Positions 1-6,509 of a DNA stretch of 8,409 nt are shown piece by piece (position 1 is the stretch's first letter; each line of letters starts with the position of its first letter). The notes beneath the pieces were generated by a model. It did no database searches and was not told the DNA's origin. It saw nothing but the letters and a program-made list of their open reading frames with translations. This DNA is from CAYRAV01 sp964422365. GTDB taxonomy: Bacteria > Bacillota > Clostridia > Lachnospirales > Lachnospiraceae. The DNA is taken from positions 1 to 8,409 of the forward strand of contig CAYRAV010000098.1 of the NCBI GenBank assembly GCA_964422365.1, read 5' to 3'. Position numbers and translations under genes: made by a program.

Positions 1-792
1 AAATGGCATAGAAATCGTAGTTGGTGGTAACATCATCATACCCATAGACATTAATGTAGATGCAACAACCATATCAATTACTATAAATGGTAAATAAATT
101 AAAAATCCTATAATAAATGCTTTTCTCAATTCACTTATAATAAAAGCTGGAATTAATACTGTTATTGGTATATTATCTTCTGAATTCTCCAAGGTTTCTG
201 AAGATACTTTTCCTATATCCAAAAAAAGTTTTAAATCTTTCCTGTCTGTTTGTTTTAACATGAATGTCCTTAAAGGTGCCATCCCCTTTTCAATTGCCTC
301 TTCCTGCGCAATTTTCCCACCAGCAAGCGGCTGAAGTGCGTCCGTATTAATTTGTGCAAATACCGGTGACATAATAAAAAAAGTCAAAAACAATGCCAAA
401 CCAATTAATATCTGGTTTGGTGGTGTTGTTTGTGTTCCCAAAGCTGTTCTCAAAAAATGAAGAACAATAATTATTCTTGTAAACGATGTAACCATAATTA
501 GAATAAATGGTGCCAATGACAATACTGTTAAAACTAATAAAATTTGTAATGTGCTTGATAATTCTGCACTATCTCCATTAGAAGATATTGTAAAAGAAAA
601 ATCATCTCCATTGCCTGTTACTTCTGAATCTAGTACTCCACTTCCATCTATCTCATCAACAGTGGTGATATCATCTGTTGTTCCTGTTGCATAAACCGGA
701 GTAGCACAAAGAAAGGTTAATACACATATCAGAAACAACATACTTGAGATTTTTATTATATTTCTTAGTACTTTGTTTACATATTTTTTCAT
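1..792 (-). CDS. fliP: FliP, flagellar type III export gate protein (3' end missing)
   Basis: The frame read from the ATG at 792 stays open to the window edge and gives 264 residues, so the C-terminus is cut off, probably by about 20-25 residues. FliP forms, with FliQ and FliR, the membrane export gate through which rod, hook and filament subunits pass. Residues 1-35 look like a cleavable signal peptide (basic start, hydrophobic core, ending PVYA), as is known for FliP. An acidic Gly/Asp/Ser-rich stretch (36-80) follows, then hydrophobic segments near 82-110 and 127-147. The family signature is clear: SFTRIIIVLHFLR (103-115), TPPNQILIGLALFLTFF (123-139), and the PAFIISELRKAF ... IDMVVASTLMSMGMMMLPP region (215-257). 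It starts 15 nt after the fliO stop, with a modest AAAGG about 9 nt upstream. The acidic linker after the signal peptide seems longer than in many FliP proteins. Family assignment is secure. Confidence 0.97.
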   Translation of the reverse strand, partial: MKKYVNKVLRNIIKISSMLFLICVLTFLCATPVYATGTTDDITTVDEIDGSGVLDSEVTGNGDDFSFTISSNGDSAELSSTLQILLVLTVLSLAPFILIMVTSFTRIIIVLHFLRTALGTQTTPPNQILIGLALFLTFFIMSPVFAQINTDALQPLAGGKIAQEEAIEKGMAPLRTFMLKQTDRKDLKLFLDIGKVSSETLENSEDNIPITVLIPAFIISELRKAFIIGFLIYLPFIVIDMVVASTLMSMGMMMLPPTTISMPF

Positions 793-807
793 GAATACCA
801 ACCTTTT

Positions 808-1200
808 CTATTTTTTATCATTTTTGCTTTTTTGTATGTTTTTTCTCTTTTTATTCATTTTCTCTAATACTTCTTTAAAATCTGGCATTGGTTTCCATTC
901 CTGTTCTTCCCATTGAATAGATTCGGAAGGAATTTCTGAAAGAAAATTTACCTCATCTTTTCCCACACCAACTGCAATAAATTTATTACCAATCTTTAAA
1001 ATCTGCACATATTTATTTTGATTTATTCTATGTGTCTCAACAATCTTAATATTCTTATTCTTATTTTGTGCAACAGTAGATTTCGCTACCCACTGAGTTG
1101 CAAAATATGCAAATATAATTACTAATATAAATGCAGCCAATACTCCCACTAATTCTAAGCAATTGTTGAATGTAGAACCCATACTTATTGTTAAAACCAT
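808..1200 (-). CDS. fliO: FliO (FliZ-like), flagellar export-gate assembly protein
   Basis: A 130-residue protein with one membrane segment at about 15-37 (LELVGVLAAFILVIIFAYFA) and a short cytoplasmic domain. That domain contains the FliO-type core IKIVETHRINQNKYVQILKIG (51-71) and FIAVGVGKDEVNFLSEI (74-90), and ends in a very basic Lys-rich tail (115-130). FliO helps FliP oligomerise and is dispensable in the finished export gate. Its place directly before fliP matches the usual Firmicute order, where it is often labelled FliZ. The start at 1200 is supported by GGAGG four bases upstream, a short spacing. An alternative ATG at residue 7 has no better Shine-Dalgarno sequence. Sequence conservation in this family is low, so the call rests on topology, the core motif and position together. 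Confidence 0.88.
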   Translation of the reverse strand: MVLTISMGSTFNNCLELVGVLAAFILVIIFAYFATQWVAKSTVAQNKNKNIKIVETHRINQNKYVQILKIGNKFIAVGVGKDEVNFLSEIPSESIQWEEQEWKPMPDFKEVLEKMNKKRKNIQKSKNDKK

Positions 1201-1221
1201 TTTTCCTCCAAAGTATTAACA

Positions 1222-1257
1222 CGCTAGGTAATTTTGTAACTACTTAATCACCTAGCG
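1222..1257 (-). promoter_or_regulatory. Hairpin in the cheY-fliO spacer
   Basis: Positions 1250-1257 and 1222-1229 form a perfect 8-bp inverted repeat (CGCTAGGT / ACCTAGCG). On the minus-strand transcript the stem can grow inward by four more pairs (one G-U) and outward by G-U and A-U pairs, leaving a loop of about 12 nt. No run of U follows, so it does not look like an intrinsic terminator. It lies between the cheY stop and the fliO Shine-Dalgarno sequence. Plausible roles are mRNA processing or stabilisation, or protection of the upstream cheY message; this is inference. Confidence 0.6.
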
Positions 1258-1277
1258 CACTCATATTATCCTTGCTT

Positions 1278-1640
1278 TTAACCCACTGCTTTATTTACCG
1301 CTTCTAACACTCTGTCCGCCTGAAATGGTTTTACGATAAAATCTTTTGCTCCTGACTGAATAGCCTCAATAACCATTGCTTGCTGTCCCATCGCTGAACA
1401 CATGATTACATTTGCACTTGCATCACTCTCTTTAATTTTTTTCAAAGCCTGAATACCATCCATCTCAGGCATTGTAATATCCATCATTACCAGATCCGGC
1501 TTTGTTTCATTATATTTTTCTACTGCCTTTACTCCATTTTCAGCTTCCCCAACCACATTATATCCATTTTTTGTTAAAATATCCTTAATCATCATTCTCA
1601 TAAATGCTGCATCATCGCAGATCAAAATATTTTTCGCCAT
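1278..1640 (-). CDS. cheY: CheY, chemotaxis response regulator
   Basis: A 120-residue single-domain receiver. All key residues are visible: the acidic pair D9-D10, the phosphorylated D54 in MMDITMPEMDG, S82 in the MCSAMGQQ segment (the Thr/Ser switch position), F101 (the Tyr/Phe rotamer position) and K104 in VKPF. There is no output domain. Phosphorylated by CheA, it binds the rotor switch. In B. subtilis-type systems it binds FliM and FliY and promotes CCW rotation; which direction applies here cannot be read from sequence. The CSAMGQQ and KDFIVKPFQADRVLEA segments are close in style to B. subtilis CheY. GGAGAG about 6 nt upstream supports the ATG at 1640. It follows fliY by 29 nt, placing the signal beside the phosphatase expected to erase it. 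Confidence 0.97.
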   Translation of the reverse strand: MAKNILICDDAAFMRMMIKDILTKNGYNVVGEAENGVKAVEKYNETKPDLVMMDITMPEMDGIQALKKIKESDASANVIMCSAMGQQAMVIEAIQSGAKDFIVKPFQADRVLEAVNKAVG

Positions 1641-1669
1641 GTTTATCTCTCCTATCTATTATATCTTAT

Positions 1670-2866
1670 TTATTTGATAATCTCTGTTACTCTGATACCA
1701 AAGTTTTCTTCGATTACTACAACTTCCCCTTTAGCTACAAACTTACCATTTACCAATACATCTATTGGTTCTCCTGCCAATTTATTCAATTCAATAATAG
1801 TTCCTGGAGTAATATCTAAAATTTCTTTTATTGATTTCGTAGTTCTGCCTAATTCAACAGTAACTTCTAAAGGTACATCCATAATCAAATCAATATTTTC
1901 CTGTTGAACTGCTGGACTGACAGTAGGCATAAATGCCTGAAATTGTGCTGGCTGAATATTTACATCTGGTGTAGGCATCATATAAACAGGCTGCCCCATT
2001 TGCTGCTGTGGCATCATTTGTGGCTGTTGGCCCATCATCGGTTGTTGTGGCATCATTTGTGGCTGTTGACCCATCATTGGCTGTTGTGATGCCATTTGTG
2101 GCTGCTGTTCCATTGCAGGCTGCTGTGGTGTCATTTGTGGCTGTGTTTCTGGCTGAACATTTTTGACTGTTTTTGGTGCTGATTCAGAACTTCCGCCTGT
2201 AAAATTGTTATATAGTTCTCTTGCCAAATCTAAAGGATATAATTGCATAATCTGACTATCAACCAAATCCCCTATTTCCATCCTAAAAGATACTACTGCA
2301 AATTTTCCGTTTAAAATATCCAATTGAATATCTACCGAATCATTTAAATCAATTAGGCTTGCTATTGGCGGACTAATATCTACTTTCCTTTCCAACATAG
2401 ATGACAATGATGTAGATGCGGATCCCATCATCTGGTTCATCGCTTCACTTATTGCACTTAAATGTAATTCTGATAACTCATCTGAAACATTTGTGCCATC
2501 TCCACCCATCATTAAATCAGTGATAACTTTAACATCATCTTCTACTAAAATCAGAACATTACTACCTTCTAACCCTTCAATATAAGCTATCTGTATAAAC
2601 ACACAAGGCCTTCCATACATTGAAGATAGTTCCTGTAGTGACATAATAGAAACAGTAGGTGTAGTGATATCTACTTTTGTACTTACTAATTGTGACAAAG
2701 TAGTGGCCGCTGTTCCCATACAAATATTCGAAATTTCTCCAATTGCATCTTTTTCAATGTCATTCAGATCTTCTTTTTCAATATCATTCAGACCCTCTTT
2801 TTCTTCTGCACCATCACTACCATTTAAAAGTGCATTAATTTCTTCTTGGGATAACATTCCATCCAT
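1670..2866 (-). CDS. fliY: FliY, flagellar switch protein with CheC-type phosphatase and FliN domains
   Basis: About 398 residues from the chosen start. In order: an N-terminal LSQEEINALL peptide (5-14) like that of FliM, the site that binds CheY-P; an acidic segment with a near-tandem LNDIEK pair (27-39); a CheC-like domain with two phosphatase motifs, AIGEISNICMGTAATTLS and AISEAMNQMMGSASTSLS, each keeping the Glu and Asn needed for CheY-P hydrolysis; a Gln/Pro/Met-rich linker made of 13-residue repeats (about 242-292); and a FliN/SpoA C-terminal domain (about 323-398, NIDLIMDVPLEVTVELG ... GIRVTEIIK). It therefore serves both as the C-ring FliN component and as a motor-located CheY-P phosphatase. 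A TTG at 2872 extends the frame by two codons but sits only 3 nt from the GAGAGGAG Shine-Dalgarno sequence. The ATG at 2866 is 9 nt away and is preferred. Confidence 0.96.
   Translation of the reverse strand: MDGMLSQEEINALLNGSDGAEEKEGLNDIEKEDLNDIEKDAIGEISNICMGTAATTLSQLVSTKVDITTPTVSIMSLQELSSMYGRPCVFIQIAYIEGLEGSNVLILVEDDVKVITDLMMGGDGTNVSDELSELHLSAISEAMNQMMGSASTSLSSMLERKVDISPPIASLIDLNDSVDIQLDILNGKFAVVSFRMEIGDLVDSQIMQLYPLDLARELYNNFTGGSSESAPKTVKNVQPETQPQMTPQQPAMEQQPQMASQQPMMGQQPQMMPQQPMMGQQPQMMPQQQMGQPVYMMPTPDVNIQPAQFQAFMPTVSPAVQQENIDLIMDVPLEVTVELGRTTKSIKEILDITPGTIIELNKLAGEPIDVLVNGKFVAKGEVVVIEENFGIRVTEIIK
1992..2150 (-). repeat. 39-bp tandem repeat encoding the FliY Q/P/M linker
   Basis: Four in-frame copies with a 39-bp period are visible. 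On the plus strand the shared core CATTTGTGGCTG recurs with block starts near 2010, 2049, 2088 and 2127. The two left copies are almost identical; the two right ones have diverged. They encode 13-residue units of the form QPQMMPQQPMMGQ, and the last unit (nearest the SpoA domain) is one residue short. Because the unit is a multiple of three, copy number can change without breaking fliY. The segment should be a flexible, disordered tether between the phosphatase and FliN domains. Confidence 0.85.
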
Positions 2867-2872
2867 TCCCAA

Positions 2873-3850
2873 TTACTCCTCTCTTATAATTGATGTGACT
2901 CTCACTGCATAACCATCAGACGCAGAACCTGGTAATGCTGTAAATTTCTTTATATTTCCTACATAAACATTTAATTCATCATCAACTTTTGTATTTAACC
3001 GTATAATATCACCAGGCTGAATATTCATAAAATCATTGACTGATATCGTACTTTTACCCAATATTGCCTTAAGAGGTATCTTGGCCCTAGATATATTTCC
3101 TTCAATAAATTCATGATATGCTTCATCATCCTTTACCTGTGTATTAGAATACCAGTATTTCGTATTCAAACGGTCAATTACTGCTTCAACACTTGTATAT
3201 GGAATACAAATATTCATTAAACCTTCTACATTACCAATTTTTATATTTAATGTAATAATAGATGTCATTTCACTTGGCGATATAATCTGTGCAAATTGTG
3301 AATTGGTTTCTATTCTTTCCAAACGTGGTTCAATGCTTACTACGCTTTCCCAAGGTTCAATTAATAGATTTGTACATACATTCATAATACGTTCAATTAT
3401 AATTAACTCAACCTCCGTAAAATCCCTTGACTTTTGTAAAGGAACACCACCACCACCTAACATCCTGTCAATAATTGCATATCCTAAATTATCTGCCAAT
3501 TCTAATATAATATTACCTTCAAGAGGTGCTGCACTTATCACTCCTAAAATAACCGGATTTGATAATGCATTAGAAAACTCCGAGTATGTAATTGCTTCAG
3601 AGTTCATAACTTCTACCTGTACATTTCTTCTTAAATATGCTGGTAAATTTGTTGATAACAATCTGCCATAATGCTCAAAAATAATTTCTAATGTCCTTAA
3701 ATGCTCTTTTGAAAATTTTGATGGTCTTGCAAAATCATAATTTTTTACTTGTTTTTCACCAGTATCCTTCATTTCTTCAGCATCTAATTCACCACTATTC
3801 AGTGCCTTTAACAAATTATCAATCTCGTCCTGCGATAAGATATCGCCCAT
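2873..3850 (-). CDS. fliM: FliM, flagellar motor switch protein
   Basis: A 325-residue protein, normal length for FliM. The N-terminal LSQDEIDNLL (5-14) is the CheY-P docking peptide. The middle CheC-like domain (about 45-230) has the hallmark loop NSEAITYSEFSNAL (83-96) and MLGGGG (130-135), the GGXG contact with FliG. In FliM this domain has no phosphatase function. The C-terminal SpoA domain (about 250-322; KIPLKAILGKSTISVNDFMNI ... GYAVRVTSIIREE) pairs with FliN/FliY in the C ring. The ATG at 3850 follows GAGAGGTG at normal spacing. A nearby ATG four bases upstream (3854) is out of frame. It is the first gene after a 163-nt spacer holding a promoter candidate, and its 3' end carries the fliY ribosome binding site. 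Assignment is secure. Confidence 0.98.
   Translation of the reverse strand: MGDILSQDEIDNLLKALNSGELDAEEMKDTGEKQVKNYDFARPSKFSKEHLRTLEIIFEHYGRLLSTNLPAYLRRNVQVEVMNSEAITYSEFSNALSNPVILGVISAAPLEGNIILELADNLGYAIIDRMLGGGGVPLQKSRDFTEVELIIIERIMNVCTNLLIEPWESVVSIEPRLERIETNSQFAQIISPSEMTSIITLNIKIGNVEGLMNICIPYTSVEAVIDRLNTKYWYSNTQVKDDEAYHEFIEGNISRAKIPLKAILGKSTISVNDFMNIQPGDIIRLNTKVDDELNVYVGNIKKFTALPGSASDGYAVRVTSIIREE
2876..2883 (-). promoter_or_regulatory. fliY ribosome binding site within the fliM end
   Basis: The minus-strand GAGAGGAG is a strong Shine-Dalgarno match that also encodes the last residues of FliM (Arg-Glu-Glu). It is 9 nt from the ATG at 2866 and only 3 nt from the TTG at 2872, which decides the fliY start. 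The arrangement suggests translational coupling of the two switch proteins. Confidence 0.75.
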
Positions 3851-3896
3851 TCATTTTCACCTCTCAATACCATGCATCAAGCATTACTTACTATCT

Positions 3897-3925
3897 ATCA
3901 TACCATATTTTTTCCTTAAGATAAA
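3897..3925 (-). promoter_or_regulatory. Candidate sigma-A promoter with extended -10 upstream of fliM
   Basis: On the minus strand an extended -10, TGG-TATGAT (TG at 3904-3905, hexamer at 3902-3897), lies about 46 nt before the fliM ATG. A -35-like TTTATC at 3925-3920 with 17-bp spacing is poor, as often seen with extended -10 promoters. It would give a short leader with a good ribosome binding site and would express fliM and the genes after it independently of flgE-fliL. This is a pattern match only. Confidence 0.45.
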
Positions 3926-4013
3926 GTATAAAATTTCAAAATCCATAATATATTTTCGTTTTTTTACTATTTTTTACCTTCTCTTCACATATTATCATTT
4001 TTGTCTTTATCCT
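3926..4013 (-). other. AT-rich spacer with spaced A-tracts between fliL and fliM
   Basis: Part of the 163-nt gap between fliL and fliM. Four A-tracts on the coding strand lie at 4002-3998, 3975-3970, 3965-3959 and 3956-3953; the central ones are spaced about 10 and 8 bp, close to the helical repeat. Such spacing is known to bend DNA, and upstream A-rich DNA can act as an UP element. No hairpin followed by a U-run, and so no terminator for fliL, is visible. No open frame of note is present. Confidence 0.45.
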
Positions 4014-4547
4014 CTACTGAAAACGTAAATTATCAAAAGATACATCTACAATAAAATCAGATTGAAAATAGTTCTGTATTTCCTTTAAAATATTAGCTTT
4101 CATTTCTTCCCGGCTAACTTTTGCATCTTCATAAGTATATTTTGTAAATTGATTACTAACAATTTCTAAAATTTTATTTGTTGATGTTTCTAGTGTACCA
4201 CTCAACTTCTTATAATCTTTTGATTTTTTATGAACAGATAATGTAACAGAATCAAGCATCGCATAGTGCTCTTTATTATCCGTCCCCGGAGTCAGATTAA
4301 TAGTCATTGTATCACCATTCTCACCATTTTTTACCTGATATGTTTCTAATTCCGTAACTGGAATCTGCTTCTGCTCATCACCGCCCTCTGGTGACTCTAA
4401 CTCCAGATCAATGACCGATGCTATCTGGGATATTAAACGATTTGTTTTATTTGCTGTTGGTACAATTGTAAAAATCATCACTGATGTTAATACTACATTA
4501 ATTAACCCTAATGCCAATATTACAATCGTTAAAATATTTTTTTTCAT
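4014..4547 (-). CDS. fliL: FliL, stator-associated basal body membrane protein
   Basis: A 177-residue single-pass membrane protein: short basic N-terminus (MKKN), one transmembrane segment (about 5-28), a linker, then an extracytoplasmic FliL domain. The domain shows the family layout: a polar Glu/Gly-rich section, a strand resembling MLDSVTLSVHKKSKD (97-111), the helical region ILEIVSNQF (126-134) with SREEMKANILKEIQNYF (145-161), and the terminal strand IVDVSFDNLRFQ (166-177). FliL rings surround the stator peptidoglycan-binding domain and support torque under load. It sits directly after motB (53-nt gap), matching that partnership. The GGAGG about 8 nt upstream of the ATG at 4547 supports the start. 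Sequence similarity within the family is weak, but topology, C-terminal pattern and position agree. Confidence 0.93.
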   Translation of the reverse strand: MKKNILTIVILALGLINVVLTSVMIFTIVPTANKTNRLISQIASVIDLELESPEGGDEQKQIPVTELETYQVKNGENGDTMTINLTPGTDNKEHYAMLDSVTLSVHKKSKDYKKLSGTLETSTNKILEIVSNQFTKYTYEDAKVSREEMKANILKEIQNYFQSDFIVDVSFDNLRFQ

Positions 4548-4600
4548 TTATTCATCCTCCACTTATTTCAGATTAAAATATTTGCTATCCTTCATTCTTC

Positions 4601-5419
4601 TTATTCTTTGTTATCTGTGTATATTTTTATTTCTACACGTCTGTTTTTTGCTCTTCCTTCTTCCGTCTTATTAGTTGCAATTGGCTCATATTCACTACGG
4701 CCTGATGCTTCTAAAGTAGCAGGATCTAATTTTTTCTCATTTACAAGATATTCCCACACACTAATGGCTCTTTGTGAAGATAAAACCATATTGCCACTAT
4801 ATCTCCCGCCTGCAAATGGCACATTATCAGTATGACCTTCAATTTTAATCAAATGCTTGTCATATATTTTCAAAATATCTCCTACTTTATTTAAAATAGG
4901 CTTTGCATCACTTTTAACCTCAGACTGTCCAGAAGCAAACAAAATAGCTCCATTCAATGATATCTTCACATACTGATAATTATCATCTATATTGATATCC
5001 ACATAATCATCTACTTTATTTTTCTCTGATACATCCACTATTTCTCCATACAACTCTTCTGCTTTCTGCTGCTTTTCTTTCGAAAGCTGTTCTTTGTACT
5101 TTTTCATAGGATCACCATCATCTGCTTCTTCCTCACTTGATGCTGCTCCTATATTACTATAATACTCAGCAAGCTCATTTAACTGGCTTACTCCACTTGA
5201 TATTAACATCCCTTCATCAATCGCAGAACCTCCACCGCTCCAAATACTGAAACTGTTGCTTAAAGAAGCAACCACCTGTTCATACTTTGATGCGTCAATA
5301 GATGACATGGAGAAAAGCAACACGAAAAAGCAAAGCAGTAAATTCATCAAATCACTAAATGTTGACATCCACGCCGGTGAACCTGCTGGTGGATCTTCCT
5401 GTCTGTTTTTTTTCGCCAT
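4601..5419 (-). CDS. motB: MotB/PomB, flagellar stator subunit with peptidoglycan anchor
   Basis: A 272-residue protein. One transmembrane helix (about 20-40) carries the ion-binding aspartate D23 in WMSTFSDLMNLLLCFFVLLF. A linker/plug region (about 41-140) includes an acidic patch (96-103) and a Lys/Glu-rich, possibly coiled segment (106-125). An OmpA-like domain (about 145-268) has IEGHTDNVPF (193-202) and RAKNRRVEIKI (256-266), which bind peptidoglycan and anchor the stator. The first helix, with WMxTFxDLM and the Cys at position 30 followed by FFVLL, is closer to Na+-type PomB than to E. coli MotB, so sodium drive is possible (inference). Its ATG overlaps the motA stop by one base (TAATG), and AGGCGGTG in the motA end is its ribosome binding site, implying coupled translation and fixed subunit ratio. 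Confidence 0.97.
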   Translation of the reverse strand: MAKKNRQEDPPAGSPAWMSTFSDLMNLLLCFFVLLFSMSSIDASKYEQVVASLSNSFSIWSGGGSAIDEGMLISSGVSQLNELAEYYSNIGAASSEEEADDGDPMKKYKEQLSKEKQQKAEELYGEIVDVSEKNKVDDYVDINIDDNYQYVKISLNGAILFASGQSEVKSDAKPILNKVGDILKIYDKHLIKIEGHTDNVPFAGGRYSGNMVLSSQRAISVWEYLVNEKKLDPATLEASGRSEYEPIATNKTEEGRAKNRRVEIKIYTDNKE

Positions 5420-6213
5420 TATGCTTCACCGCCTTCTCCTTCTGATACTCCTTCACGCTGTGTAGGTGCTAAGAATGATTTTAATTTTTCTTCAATTACT
5501 CTAGGGTTTTCACCTGCCTGTATAGACAACAATCCCTCTACCATAATGGTTTTCACCATAATTTCCTTTGTATTGTTTGCCTTTAACTTTGTTGCAACTG
5601 GTGTTGAAATCCAGTTTGCCAAAACAGAACCATAGAAAGTGGTAATCAAAGCAGTTGCCATAGCAGGACCAATAGATGATGGGTCATCTAATTTTTTTAA
5701 CATGTTTATCAAACCAACTAATGTACCAATCATACCCCAGGCAGGACCCATTGCTGCTACACTTTCCCAGAACGCAATTTTGTTTTTGTGTCTGTCTTCA
5801 ATGCAAATCAATTCTGTTTCCAAAATACTTCTTACCAGTTCTGGGTCTGTACCATCTACAATGAGCAAAACACCTTTTTTCAAAAAGGCATCTTCAACCG
5901 AATTGGCTGCTTCTTCCAAAGCAAGCAATCCTTCTTTTCGTGCTACATTTGATAAATTAATAATGTTTTTGATTGTTTCTTCTTCATTAGATGGAAGCTG
6001 TTTCATAATTAAAGTAATGCTTTTTAATTTGCCTATAAAATCTGGTATACCATCACACATCATCATTACACACATAAATGCACCACCAAATGTAATCAAC
6101 ACAGATGTTGGATCCCAGAAATTTCCTAATGCTGAAAATCCTTCACCTGAAACGATACCAAAAATCACAAAAAATAAACATGCTACCAAACCAATTATTG
6201 ATGCTAAATCCAA
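5419..6213 (-). CDS. motA: MotA/PomA, flagellar stator ion-channel subunit
   Basis: A 264-residue membrane protein with four hydrophobic segments: about 3-22, 34-52, 153-173 and 182-203. The cytoplasmic loop has ARKEGLLALEE (91-101) with the conserved R92 and E100 that contact FliG. The channel-lining parts are MIGTLVGL (T164) and IGPAMATALITTFYG (P183, T191, T192). These threonines match positions linked to Na+ selectivity in PomA; classical H+ MotA usually has alanine at one of them. The protein also begins MDLASIIGL, like PomA. The start codon is TTG at 6213. An in-frame TAA lies one codon upstream, so no longer start is possible, and GGGTGGTG is a fair Shine-Dalgarno sequence 6-8 nt away. 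The tail (252-264) is Glu/Gly-rich. Confidence 0.97.
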   Translation of the reverse strand: MDLASIIGLVACLFFVIFGIVSGEGFSALGNFWDPTSVLITFGGAFMCVMMMCDGIPDFIGKLKSITLIMKQLPSNEEETIKNIINLSNVARKEGLLALEEAANSVEDAFLKKGVLLIVDGTDPELVRSILETELICIEDRHKNKIAFWESVAAMGPAWGMIGTLVGLINMLKKLDDPSSIGPAMATALITTFYGSVLANWISTPVATKLKANNTKEIMVKTIMVEGLLSIQAGENPRVIEEKLKSFLAPTQREGVSEGEGGEA

Positions 6214-6219
6214 TCTTTA

Positions 6220-6227
6220 CACCACCC
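6220..6227 (-). promoter_or_regulatory. motA ribosome binding site preceding a TTG start
   Basis: The minus-strand GGGTGGTG matches six of eight bases of AGGAGGTG and is 6 nt from the TTG at 6213. Together with the in-frame TAA just upstream of that TTG, it fixes the motA start. The ATG within AATGGGTGG is out of frame with motA. A TTG start with an imperfect Shine-Dalgarno sequence would hold stator synthesis below that of neighbouring genes (inference). Confidence 0.65.
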
Positions 6228-6246
6228 ATTCTCATTTATTGTTTTA

Positions 6247-6438
6247 TTATATATTATTACAAAAAATCTCTTTTTTGTATAATATTACTAAATTTTTTAT
6301 CTCTTGTCTACTCTCTTTGACAATAAATTTTTTCCCTGTTGTAAGAGAAATAACTGTATCAGGAGTTTCTTCTACAGTCTCAATCAATTCCGCATTAACA
6401 GTAAACGTATGACCACTTAACTTTGTTAATTCAATCAT
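6247..6438 (-). CDS. flbD: FlbD family flagellar protein
   Basis: A 63-residue protein of the small FlbD family (COG1582). The pattern MIELTKLSGHTFTVNAELIETVEETPDTVISLTTGKKFIVKES is typical: an MI-LT-LNG-like start, the N-A-LIE-IE-TPDT core and the TGKK(Y/F)(I/V)V strand, then a short helix. It is not the Caulobacter FlbD transcription factor, which shares only the name. Function is poorly defined. In Clostridia and Bacilli it lies between flgE and the stator or fliL genes, and in Bacillus a homologue (SwrD/YlzI) raises motor power, which fits its position next to motA. The ATG at 6438 has GAGGA about 6 nt upstream. It follows a terminator and a long spacer, so its transcription may be separate from flgE. 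Confidence 0.93.
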   Translation of the reverse strand: MIELTKLSGHTFTVNAELIETVEETPDTVISLTTGKKFIVKESRQEIKNLVILYKKEIFCNNI

Positions 6439-6509
6439 TACACTTCCTCATTTCTATCACCAAATATTCTTCACTAAATACAATATTTTGTTTGCTACAT
6501 GTGATAACC

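Noticed and set aside
1992..2150. CRISPR-like or intergenic repeat array
   Set aside because: The 39-bp copies are contiguous, without spacers, and lie in frame within fliY; they encode a Gln/Pro/Met linker.
2867..2872. TTG start for fliY two codons upstream of the ATG
   Set aside because: Only 3 nt from the Shine-Dalgarno core, whereas the ATG at 2866 is at 9 nt; the ATG was preferred.
3838..3850. GGCGATAT at the fliM start resembling a sigma-28 -10 element
   Set aside because: It is made by the first fliM codons and has no TAAA-like -35 at the right distance.
5639..6412. Long open frame on the plus strand opposite motA and flbD (257 codons)
   Set aside because: It is antisense to two secure genes, has no recognisable domain and no good ribosome binding site, and its length follows from the codon use of the opposite strand.
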